NCBI RefSeq assembly: GCF_014842975.1
Contig: NZ_JACYXK010000020.1
Span: forward strand, 1-64,000
From: Rhodanobacter sp. DHB23
GTDB taxonomy: Bacteria; Pseudomonadota; Gammaproteobacteria; Xanthomonadales; Rhodanobacteraceae
DNA length: 64,000 bases
Direction: 5' to 3'
The position numbers and the translations under genes were made by a program. Numbering within the stretch: position 1 is the stretch's first letter; each line of letters starts with the position of its first letter. The notes under the pieces are model-generated. The model was not told the DNA's origin. It made no database searches and saw only the letters and a list, made by a program, of their open reading frames with translations. Below are positions 56,920 through 64,000 of this stretch, in pieces.

Positions 56920-57892
56920 GATGCGCGGGCAGCCGTGCCAGCACGGCACCGAAGAAATCCGCCGGCAGCTCGGCATGCACCGGCACCCGCCACCAATGCG
57001 GCTGCACGAAGCCACGGCACTTCACCGCGTCCTTGTCGGTCATCAGCACCGGCAGTCCGTCGCCGAAGGCGAGTTCGGCGGCGGCGAAGGCATGATGGTC
57101 GGGGAACGCATGCTCGACCACGGCCATGCCCGCATCGCGCAAGGCGGCGAAGAAGCGCCCGGGATTGCCGATGGCAGCCACCGCATGCACCCGGCTGCCC
57201 GCAAACGCCGATAGCGGTTGCCGCCGCGCACTGTCCAGCGCCACCGCCTCGCCTCCCGCGAGTCGCATGGGATATTCGCCGGCCAGCGGCGTGCCGCCGT
57301 TGCACACGCGCAGGTCCACGCGCGCCAGCCGGCGCAACGGCTCGCGCAACGGACCGGCGGGCAGCAGATGGCCGTTGCCGAAGCGGCGCGCACCGTCGAT
57401 CACGCAGATCTCGACATCGCGGGCAAGGCGGTAATGCTGCAAGCCGTCATCGGCGACCACCACATCGCAACCCTCCGCCACCAGCAGCCGCGCCGCCGCA
57501 GGGCGGTCGCGCCCCACGGCCACGGGCACGCCGCTGGCCTGGATCAGGCAAGGCTCGTCGCCCACCTCGGCAGGATCGGGGGATCCGCCCAGCAGCATCG
57601 GTTCGCGCTGCCTGCCGCCATGGCCGCGGCTCACCACGCCGGGACGGAAGCCCCGCGCGCGCAGCGCGTCCGCCAGTGCGATGGTGAGCGGCGTCTTGCC
57701 AGTGCCGCCGGCGGTGAGGTTGCCGATCACGATCACCGGCACGGGCAAGCGCACACCGTGCAATACGCCACTGCGGTACAGCAGGCGACGCATCGCCGCG
57801 AGCGCGCCGTACAGGCCGGCCAGCGGCCACGTCCACCACGGGCTGCTGCGCCGGCCGTACCACGCCTCGACGAGTTCGTCCGCGAGCGCCAT
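56915..57892 (-). CDS. lpxK: Tetraacyldisaccharide 4'-kinase (LpxK)
   Basis: A 325-residue LpxK with an N-terminal membrane segment and the P-loop GNLTAGGTGKTPL, followed by GVVSRGHGG and DVVVADDGLQHYRLARD. It phosphorylates the 4' position of the lipid A disaccharide at the inner membrane. It lies 8 bases downstream of msbA in the same operon, the conserved order. It converges on hutI. Confidence 0.97.
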   Translation of the reverse strand: MALADELVEAWYGRRSSPWWTWPLAGLYGALAAMRRLLYRSGVLHGVRLPVPVIVIGNLTAGGTGKTPLTIALADALRARGFRPGVVSRGHGGRQREPMLLGGSPDPAEVGDEPCLIQASGVPVAVGRDRPAAARLLVAEGCDVVVADDGLQHYRLARDVEICVIDGARRFGNGHLLPAGPLREPLRRLARVDLRVCNGGTPLAGEYPMRLAGGEAVALDSARRQPLSAFAGSRVHAVAAIGNPGRFFAALRDAGMAVVEHAFPDHHAFAAAELAFGDGLPVLMTDKDAVKCRGFVQPHWWRVPVHAELPADFFGAVLARLPAHL

Positions 57893-57900
57893 GCGCGGGC

Positions 57901-59679
57901 TCAGTCGCTGCCCAGGTTCGCGTCGTGGAACTGCATGCGGTGCAGCGCGGCGTAATGGCCGCCCATCGCCAACAACTCGGCATGGCTGCCGCGCTCCACG
58001 ATGCGGCCCTGCTCCATCACCGCGATCTGGTCGGCGCCCTCGATGGTGGAGAGGCGGTGCGCGATCACCAGCGTGGTGCGATCGCGCATCAGCTGCTGCA
58101 GCGCCTGCTGGATCAGCCGCTCGGACTCGGTATCCAGCGCGCTGGTGGCCTCGTCCAGCACCAGGATCGGCGCGTTCTTGAGGATGGCGCGGGCGATCGC
58201 GATGCGCTGGCGCTGGCCGCCGGACAGGCTGTTGCCGCGTTCGCCGATCTGGCTGTGGATGCCCTTGGGCAGGCGCGCGATGAACTCCATCGCGTTGGCG
58301 GCTTCGGCTGCAGCCACGATCTCGGCCTCGCTGGCGCCGGCCAGTTCGCCGTAGGCGATGTTGTTGGCCACGGTGTCGTCGAACAGCACCACGCTCTGCC
58401 CCACCCAGGCGATCTGCCGGCGCAGCGAGGCCAGGGTGTAGTCCTCGTAATTCTTGCCGTCCAGCACGATGCGGCCGCCGCTGGGTTCGTTGAAGCGCGG
58501 CAACAGGCTCACCAGGCTGCTCTTGCCGCTGCCCGAGCGGCCCACCAGCGCGGTGACCGTACCCGGCGCACAGTGCAGGTCCACGCCGCGCAACGCGGGA
58601 AAATCGTTGCGCGCGTAGGTGAGCTTCACGTCTTCGAAGCGCAGGTCGCCACGGGTGCGCACGAGTTCGCGCGTGCCATGGTCGGCTTCCGGCGGCCGGT
58701 CCATGACCTCGAACAGGTCCTCCGCCGCGGACATGCCGCGCTGGATGTTCGCCTGCACGTTGGCGAGCCGCTTTAGCGAGGGAATCATGGCACCCATCGC
58801 CGTCAACACGGCGATGAAAACGCCCGAGGAGATGCTGTCGATCACGCCGGGCCGGGTCCCCAGGTACACCAGCAGGGCCAGCGCGAAGGCCGATACCGTC
58901 TGTATGGCCGTACTCGAACTGGCGTTGGTGGCGGCGATCTTGAGGTTGAGCCGGCGCGCGCGGTGCGTCACCTCGTCGAACCGGTCCGCCTCATGCGACT
59001 GGCCACCATAGATGCGCACTTCGCGGTGCGCCCCCACCGACTCCTCCACCGTGCCGGTGACCGAGCCCATCGAATTCTGGATGCGCCGGCTGATCGCACG
59101 ATAGCGCCGGCTCACCACGGCGGCGATGGCCGCCACCGCAGGAACCATCGCCAGCAGCGCCAGGGTGAGGTAGGCGCTGTTGTGCAGCATCACGTACAGC
59201 ATGCTCACGACCGTGACGCCCTCGGTCACCGCCACCTTGATCGCGTCGGTGGACGCGGCCGCCACCTGCTCGCTGGTGTAGGTGATGCGCGAGATCTGCT
59301 GCCCGGACGGCTCGAATCCGAAGTACGACGCCGGCAGGCGCAGGTACGACGCGAAAACGTCGTGCTGCATCGACTGCACGATGTTGCGGCCGATATAGGA
59401 AATGCCGTAGCTGCTGACGAACGTGCCGATGCCGCGCACGGAGAAGATCGCCATGATCCAGATCGGCATCCAGAAGATCAGGTGCGGATCCTTGTTCTTG
59501 AACAGGTCGTCGAACATCGGGCGCAGCAGGTTGGTGAACACGGCCAGGCCACCGCCATCCACCGCCATGCCCACCACCGCGACGATGCCCACCGCCCAGT
59601 AGCGCCTGGTGTAGCCCAGCAGGCGCTTGTAGATGGCCCAGGTATGCGCGTCCCAGATCGCGGTCTTGCCGCTGCTCAT
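57901..59679 (-). CDS. msbA: Lipid A export ATP-binding/permease protein (MsbA)
   Basis: A 592-residue ABC half-transporter: six transmembrane helices, then an ATPase with Walker A GRSGSGKSS, signature LSGGQRQRI, Walker B ILVLDEATSALD and the H-loop IAHRLST. It flips lipid A-core across the inner membrane using ATP. The start overlaps exbD by 4 bases. Placed between exbD and lpxK, it is clearly the housekeeping copy. Confidence 0.97.
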   Translation of the reverse strand: MSSGKTAIWDAHTWAIYKRLLGYTRRYWAVGIVAVVGMAVDGGGLAVFTNLLRPMFDDLFKNKDPHLIFWMPIWIMAIFSVRGIGTFVSSYGISYIGRNIVQSMQHDVFASYLRLPASYFGFEPSGQQISRITYTSEQVAAASTDAIKVAVTEGVTVVSMLYVMLHNSAYLTLALLAMVPAVAAIAAVVSRRYRAISRRIQNSMGSVTGTVEESVGAHREVRIYGGQSHEADRFDEVTHRARRLNLKIAATNASSSTAIQTVSAFALALLVYLGTRPGVIDSISSGVFIAVLTAMGAMIPSLKRLANVQANIQRGMSAAEDLFEVMDRPPEADHGTRELVRTRGDLRFEDVKLTYARNDFPALRGVDLHCAPGTVTALVGRSGSGKSSLVSLLPRFNEPSGGRIVLDGKNYEDYTLASLRRQIAWVGQSVVLFDDTVANNIAYGELAGASEAEIVAAAEAANAMEFIARLPKGIHSQIGERGNSLSGGQRQRIAIARAILKNAPILVLDEATSALDTESERLIQQALQQLMRDRTTLVIAHRLSTIEGADQIAVMEQGRIVERGSHAELLAMGGHYAALHRMQFHDANLGSD

Positions 59680-60107
59680 TGCGCCTTGTCCGGCTGCGTC
59701 GGCGTGGTGGCGATGGACAGGTGCGTGAAGCCGAGCTGGCCCAGCGCGTCCATCGCGGTCACCACGCTCTGGTGCGAGGACAGCGCGTCGGCGCGTATCG
59801 CCACCGGACGGTCGTGGTCGCCGTTCGCGTTCTGCTCGATCACCTGCTTGAGGATTTCGATGCCCTCGCCCGGCACCGCGTCGCTGCCCACCCAGTAGCG
59901 GCCTTCGCGGTCGACCGTGATGGTGAGCGCGGGCGCGTTCATGTCGCGATCCTGCGCGCTGGCATTGGGCAGGGTGACCTGCATCCGCGCGTGCTGGACG
60001 AAGGTGCTGGTGAGCACGAAGAACATCAGCAGGGTGAGCAGCACGTCGATCAACGGCACCACGTTGATCTCGAACTCGTCCCGGCGGTGGTCGTTGCCGA
60101 TGCGCAT
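59676..60107 (-). CDS. exbD: Biopolymer transport protein ExbD/TolR family
   Basis: A 143-residue ExbD/TolR protein: N-terminal INVVPLIDVLLTLLMFFVLT membrane helix carrying the conserved proton-site aspartate, then a periplasmic domain ending MDALGQLGFTHLSIAT. With ExbB it harvests the proton motive force. It starts 4 bases after exbB ends and overlaps msbA. Confidence 0.93.
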   Translation of the reverse strand: MRIGNDHRRDEFEINVVPLIDVLLTLLMFFVLTSTFVQHARMQVTLPNASAQDRDMNAPALTITVDREGRYWVGSDAVPGEGIEILKQVIEQNANGDHDRPVAIRADALSSHQSVVTAMDALGQLGFTHLSIATTPTQPDKAQ

Positions 60108-60111
60108 GGAA

Positions 60112-60792
60112 TCAGCCTGCGGTCGGCGCGGCGGGCGTGGCTGTGCGGCGCACGCGCGGCGCGGTGGCCGGCGCGGGCAGGGTCAATTCGTCCAGCAGCG
60201 CGGTGGCCTGCTTTTCCATCTGCACGCAATAGCCCAGGATACGCGAGCGCAGCCAGCGGTGCAGCACGTAGGCGGGAATCGCCACGGTGAGGCCCGAGGC
60301 CGTGCAGATCAACGCCTCGCCGATGCCGCCGGCCATCTTCGCCGGATCGCCGATGCCACCGGCCATCACCTGCATGAACATGCGGATCAGGCCGATCACC
60401 GTGCCGAACAGGCCCAGCAGCGGGCCGATCAGCGCGATGGTGCCCAGCGTGCTGAGGTAGCGCTCCATCGAATGCACCACGTGGCGGCCGGTGTCCTCGA
60501 TGCGCTCCTTGATGATGTCACGCGACTGGCCGCGCACCGCCAGCGCCGACGCCAGCAGTTCGCCCAGCGGCGAGCTGCTGGCCAGGGCCTGCAGGTGGCC
60601 GGGATCGAGCTGGCCTGCGTGCGCCCACTGGCGCACTTCCTCGCCCAGCCCCGGCGGCAGCACGGCGCTGCGCCGCAGCGTCCAGCAACGCTCCAGCACG
60701 ATCGCCAGCGCCACCAGCGAGCACACCAGGATGGGCAGCATCGCCCAACCGCCAGCCATCAGGATATCGAGCACGATCGTTCCACCGGGCAT
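60112..60792 (-). CDS. exbB: MotA/TolQ/ExbB family proton channel protein
   Basis: A 226-residue protein with three transmembrane helices; the conserved TolQ/ExbB region LGTIALIGPLLGLFGTVIGL and IGEALICTASGLTVAIPAYV are visible. It forms the proton-conducting complex with ExbD. I chose the ATG at 60792; a TTG two codons earlier (60798) is possible. It heads the exbB-exbD-msbA-lpxK operon. Confidence 0.93.
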   Translation of the reverse strand: MPGGTIVLDILMAGGWAMLPILVCSLVALAIVLERCWTLRRSAVLPPGLGEEVRQWAHAGQLDPGHLQALASSSPLGELLASALAVRGQSRDIIKERIEDTGRHVVHSMERYLSTLGTIALIGPLLGLFGTVIGLIRMFMQVMAGGIGDPAKMAGGIGEALICTASGLTVAIPAYVLHRWLRSRILGYCVQMEKQATALLDELTLPAPATAPRVRRTATPAAPTAG

Positions 60793-60869
60793 CCACAACG
60801 AGAGGCCGCATCATAGCAGCCGGCCGGAATGGTTCCGTGGTGGAGGTGACAGTCAAGCCAGCCACCGGT

Positions 60870-60968
60870 CGTGGGCCGGAAGGGTCTTGCCGGTCATCCG
60901 GTGACCGGATGGACAGGCACGCTTGGCCGCTGCCGGATTCCGGCCTTCGCCGGAATGACGAGCAAAAG
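60870..60968. repeat. REP-like palindromes upstream of exbB
   Basis: GCCGGTCATCCGGTGACCGG and GATTCCGGCCTTCGCCGGAA (followed by TGACGAGC) are REP-type palindromes in the gap between comEC and exbB. Confidence 0.6.
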
Positions 60969-60979
60969 CAGGGTGTGCT

Positions 60980-63301
60980 TCAAGGCCGCTCGCGCCAGTA
61001 GCGCGGATCGCGCAGCCGCCAGCGCGCCGCCACCCGGGCCGGCCCGTCGCGGGGAAAGTCCAGCGCGATCGCGCCGTTGTCGGCGGTGTTCAGCACCGGC
61101 ACGCCCGCCTCCGCGTAGCGCGCCAGCACCTCCGGCCTGGGGTGGCCGAAGCGGTTGCGCCAGCCGGCGGAGACGATGGCGAACGGCGGATCCACCGCAT
61201 CGATGAAATCCGCGCCGGACGAAGTCTTGCTGCCGTGATGCGGCACCAGCAGCACCGGCGACGGGCCATCGTCCAGCGCCTCCGCCACGGCCGGCTCGAC
61301 TTTCGAACTGATGTCCCCGGTGAGCAGGAACGCATTCCCCGTGCCCTCCACCAGCAGCACGCAGGAGCGGTCGTTGTCCTTGCCGCCCGCATCTGCCGCC
61401 GGGCTGAGCACGCGGAAGCGCACGCCGTCCCACACCCACGCCTGTCCAGCCGCGCAGGCCCGCATGGGCACATGCATGCGCGCGGGTTCGCCTGCATAGC
61501 GCACTGCCTGCGGGTATGCGGCCACCACGGCATCGGCGCCGCCGGCATGGTCGTTGTCCGCATGGCTCACCATCAGCACGTCCAGCCGTGCGATGCCCAG
61601 GGCCCGGATCGATGGCAGCACCGCCGCCTCGCCCAGGTCGTAGCCCGAGGGATAGCGCGCGCCGGTGTCGTACAACAAGACGTGGTCGCGGGTACGCAGC
61701 AGCACCGACAAGCCCTGCCCCACGTCCAGCACCCACGCCTCGAACGCACCTGCAGCCGGCTTCGGCAACGACGGCCACAGCAAGGGCAGGAACAACGCGA
61801 GGCCCAATGCGCGCAACGGCAAGCCGCGCGGCATGAACAGCCACAACGCGCCCAGCGTGGCCAGCAGCAATGCCCACGGCCACACCTCGGGCAGATACCA
61901 GTGCGCGCCCGGCCAGGTCGCCATGCGTTCCAGCAGCCACCACTGCGCGTGCGCGAGCCTTGCCGCCAGCCCCAGCACCGGTGCGGCCAGGGGCGGGCAC
62001 AAGCCCAGCAATACGGTGCCCAGCAATACGCATGGCACGATGACGAAACTCACGAACGGCACCGCGACGAGGTTGGAGAGCGCCCCCACCAGCGAGGCCT
62101 CGCCGAAGAACCAGAGGGTCAGCGGCAACAGCGACAGCGTCATCAGCAGCTGGCCGGCCGTGAGCTCGTGCAGGAAAGCGCGCAGGCCACGACCTCGTGA
62201 CTGCAGGCACAGCATCAACAAGGCCACCCCGGTGAACGACAACCAGAAGCCCGCCGCCAGCACCGACAAGGGATCGAACGCGAGGATCGCGATCACGGCC
62301 AAGGCCAGCGAATGCGCGCCATGGCCGCCGCGCCGCGAGCAGCGCGCCAGCGCCACCACCGCGATCATCAGCAGCGTGCGCACGGTGGGCAGGCCAAAGC
62401 CGGCCAGTGCGCCGTACGCTCCTGCCGCCAGCAAGGCAGCGGCGGCCTGCGCCTGCGCGCGCGGCAGGCGCAGGGCCAATCCCGGCCACAACAGGTACAG
62501 CGCGCCGACCAGCCACGCACCGATCACCGCCACCACGCCCACGTGGAAACCGGAAATCGCGATCAGGTGCGGAATGCCGTTGGCGCGCGCGACCTCCCAA
62601 TCCTGCTGGCTCAAGCCACGCGTGTCGCCCACCGAGAACGCCCGCAGCAGCGCGGCATCGTGCGGATCGCCGACCCGCGCCGCGATGCCGCGCGAGACGG
62701 CATCGCGCACGCCGTCCACGCACCATGCCGCGCGGCCTGTCCGCGCATTGGCGGCATCCCCGCGCACGTAGCCGGTGGCCACGATGCGCCGTTGCAAGGC
62801 CGTACGCTCGCCGTCCGACGCACCGGGATCGAGCAGGCCGCGCGGTCGTTTCAGCCGCAGCGACAGGCGCCAGCGCTCGCAGGGAGCCAGCGGCGGCGCG
62901 TCGTCGTACCACGACACCATCGTGCGTCCGCGCAAGGGCACCGGTTTGCCGTCCAGCGTGGCGCCATCGACGTACAGCGCGAAGCGGGTGGCGTCCTCGC
63001 GCACCAGCGGCAATTCCGCGATGCGCCCGGTCACCGCGAAGTCGCGCCCCTCCAGGTCCCTCGGCAAACGCGCGTCCATCGCCCCCGCGCCGCAGGCCAT
63101 CGCCCACGACACGCCCGCGCAACCGCACAAGGGCAACCGCCAGCGCGGCCAGCACCAGAAGGCCGCGGCCACAAGGAGCAACGACAGCATCGACAGCCAA
63201 CGCGGCGGCAACGCCGGCAGCCATTGCACGGCAAGCACGCCAAGCAGCAGGACAGGCGCCGCCAGCGTCGCGGTGAACGGTTTGTCGAACGCCAGCGCCA
63301 T
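60980..63301 (-). CDS. comEC: DNA internalisation competence protein ComEC/Rec2
   Basis: A 773-residue protein of the expected length: N-terminal DUF4131/OB-like part with two helices, a central multi-helix Competence domain (GIPHLIAISGFHVGVVAVIG) and a C-terminal metallo-beta-lactamase-like domain (VLDVGQGLSVLL, VSHADNDHAGG, LVPHHGSKTSS). It forms the inner-membrane channel for imported single-stranded DNA in natural transformation. Confidence 0.95.
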   Translation of the reverse strand: MALAFDKPFTATLAAPVLLLGVLAVQWLPALPPRWLSMLSLLLVAAAFWCWPRWRLPLCGCAGVSWAMACGAGAMDARLPRDLEGRDFAVTGRIAELPLVREDATRFALYVDGATLDGKPVPLRGRTMVSWYDDAPPLAPCERWRLSLRLKRPRGLLDPGASDGERTALQRRIVATGYVRGDAANARTGRAAWCVDGVRDAVSRGIAARVGDPHDAALLRAFSVGDTRGLSQQDWEVARANGIPHLIAISGFHVGVVAVIGAWLVGALYLLWPGLALRLPRAQAQAAAALLAAGAYGALAGFGLPTVRTLLMIAVVALARCSRRGGHGAHSLALAVIAILAFDPLSVLAAGFWLSFTGVALLMLCLQSRGRGLRAFLHELTAGQLLMTLSLLPLTLWFFGEASLVGALSNLVAVPFVSFVIVPCVLLGTVLLGLCPPLAAPVLGLAARLAHAQWWLLERMATWPGAHWYLPEVWPWALLLATLGALWLFMPRGLPLRALGLALFLPLLWPSLPKPAAGAFEAWVLDVGQGLSVLLRTRDHVLLYDTGARYPSGYDLGEAAVLPSIRALGIARLDVLMVSHADNDHAGGADAVVAAYPQAVRYAGEPARMHVPMRACAAGQAWVWDGVRFRVLSPAADAGGKDNDRSCVLLVEGTGNAFLLTGDISSKVEPAVAEALDDGPSPVLLVPHHGSKTSSGADFIDAVDPPFAIVSAGWRNRFGHPRPEVLARYAEAGVPVLNTADNGAIALDFPRDGPARVAARWRLRDPRYWRERP

Positions 63302-63480
63302 GCTCCGCCCGATGCCGGATGGATCGCATCGAGGCTACCCCGCCTGCGGCGCGGTATCGGACGAAAGGCATGTAGGACTATGCCTTGCCGCAGGCTGGTC
63401 CAGGTTTACTTCACTCTTTGTTGGGACAACATGTCCGAACCTGCTTCGACTTCTACCTGCACGCACTCCAGAGGACCGAC

Positions 63481-64000
63481 ATGAAAGCCACTCGCCCCTT
63501 GATCGCCGTGCTTGCCTGCCTCTTGGGTACAGGCGTGTGTGCCGCCGGCACCAATTTCGCCCCCCCCACCAGTGTCAGCCTCTATGCGAAGCCAGGCATC
63601 GGTGCCGGGCAAAACTGCCTGGCCGGCGCGCAGACCGACGACGACGGCATGAACGAAAAGCCTGTGGTCTATCTCGAAAATTCGTCCGGCACCGCGGCAT
63701 GGCATGTCACCTTGCCTTTACCCGCCCACACCTACCAGGCCAGGGCAACGCATTGTGTCGGCACGCCGTCTACGCTCTATGTGCTGGTGCAAGGCGACAC
63801 GCAGTCCGAACAGACCATATCGCAGACGCTGCTTGAAATCGTCGCACTCGACCGTTCCACCGGCGCTGTCGTGACCTCAACGCCAATCGATGCACCGAAC
63901 GTCGGCGCAGCCCACACGACATGGGTTGATGACGGCGACCAGCACTTCGTCTTGCAGGAAAACAGTTTGATCGTCACGGGAAAATACGCATTGCTTTCCA
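63481..64000 (+). CDS. Secreted hypothetical protein, cut by window edge
   Basis: An open frame that runs off the right edge, so only the first 173 residues are visible. It starts MKATRPLIAVLACLLGTGV (signal peptide ending near CAAG), followed by a beta-rich region with NCLAGAQTDDDGMNEKP and TYQARATHCVGTPSTLYVL. Cysteines suggest disulfides. No family recognised. No strong ribosome binding site; GAGGACC lies just upstream. Confidence 0.65.
   Translation, partial: MKATRPLIAVLACLLGTGVCAAGTNFAPPTSVSLYAKPGIGAGQNCLAGAQTDDDGMNEKPVVYLENSSGTAAWHVTLPLPAHTYQARATHCVGTPSTLYVLVQGDTQSEQTISQTLLEIVALDRSTGAVVTSTPIDAPNVGAAHTTWVDDGDQHFVLQENSLIVTGKYALLS

Noticed and set aside
60894-63371. 825-codon frame overlapping comEC in another frame
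   Set aside because: Shadow of comEC; the alternative product has no domain.

Overview
The window is about 64 kb of a G+C-rich (roughly 65-70% in core genes) gammaproteobacterial chromosome. The gene set points to Xanthomonadales, most likely Rhodanobacteraceae (Dyella, Luteibacter or Rhodanobacter type). It includes an exbB-exbD-msbA-lpxK operon next to comEC, a GNAT/carbon-nitrogen hydrolase fusion, a Xanthomonas-type NPP phosphodiesterase, scattered hut genes, and the extragenic inverted repeats common in this group. The genus is an inference; no rRNA or other marker gene is present. I saw no tRNA, rRNA, CRISPR array, transposase or integrase.

Layout. 1-13.2 kb: ordinary chromosomal genes (YaeQ, RIO1-type kinase, YceI, an AAA ATPase, a secreted amidohydrolase, MAPEG, an S41 peptidase divergent from an Lrp/AsnC regulator), a RelE/Phd-type toxin-antitoxin pair with a palindromic operator, and a three-PAS diguanylate cyclase. 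13.2-20.7 kb: an accessory stretch of small, mostly unrecognised genes. Nearly all are on the minus strand and are separated by decayed palindromes and duplicated intergenic segments. 20.8-23.7 kb: a clearly AT-rich, probably acquired island with three minus-strand genes, ParA-like ATPase, SIR2-like protein and HEPN protein. The first two are translationally coupled. This is the best candidate in the window for an undescribed system, probably anti-phage or abortive infection.

23.7-37.6 kb: hutU, a TPR protein, a catalase-like protein coupled to cytochrome b561, an S41 peptidase, a GDSL esterase, Ada/AlkA overlapping Ogt (alkylation repair), and a TetR regulator with a 31-bp palindrome over its start codon, overlapping an Lnt-like membrane amidase. 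37.6-48.4 kb: an NPP lipoprotein, MFS and DMT exporters, a large secreted glycoside hydrolase, a porin and an alpha/beta hydrolase. 48.4-51.4 kb: a Cpx-like two-component system divergent from a Spy/CpxP-family protein, followed by a small lipoprotein. 51.5-56.8 kb: hutG-like arginase family gene, the GNAT/nitrilase fusion, and a ClC channel overlapping hutI. 56.9-63.3 kb: lipid A genes lpxK and msbA with exbD and exbB, then comEC. A secreted protein gene runs off the right edge.

How the genes work together: hutU, hutI and the hutG-like gene supply the last three steps of histidine degradation to glutamate, although they sit at three separate loci and hutH is not in the window. LpxK and MsbA complete and flip lipid A, with ExbB/ExbD as an energising complex. 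Ada/AlkA and Ogt handle alkylation damage. The ParA-SIR2-HEPN genes look like an ATPase-controlled pair of toxic effectors (NAD+ depletion and RNA cleavage). That role is inferred from motifs only.
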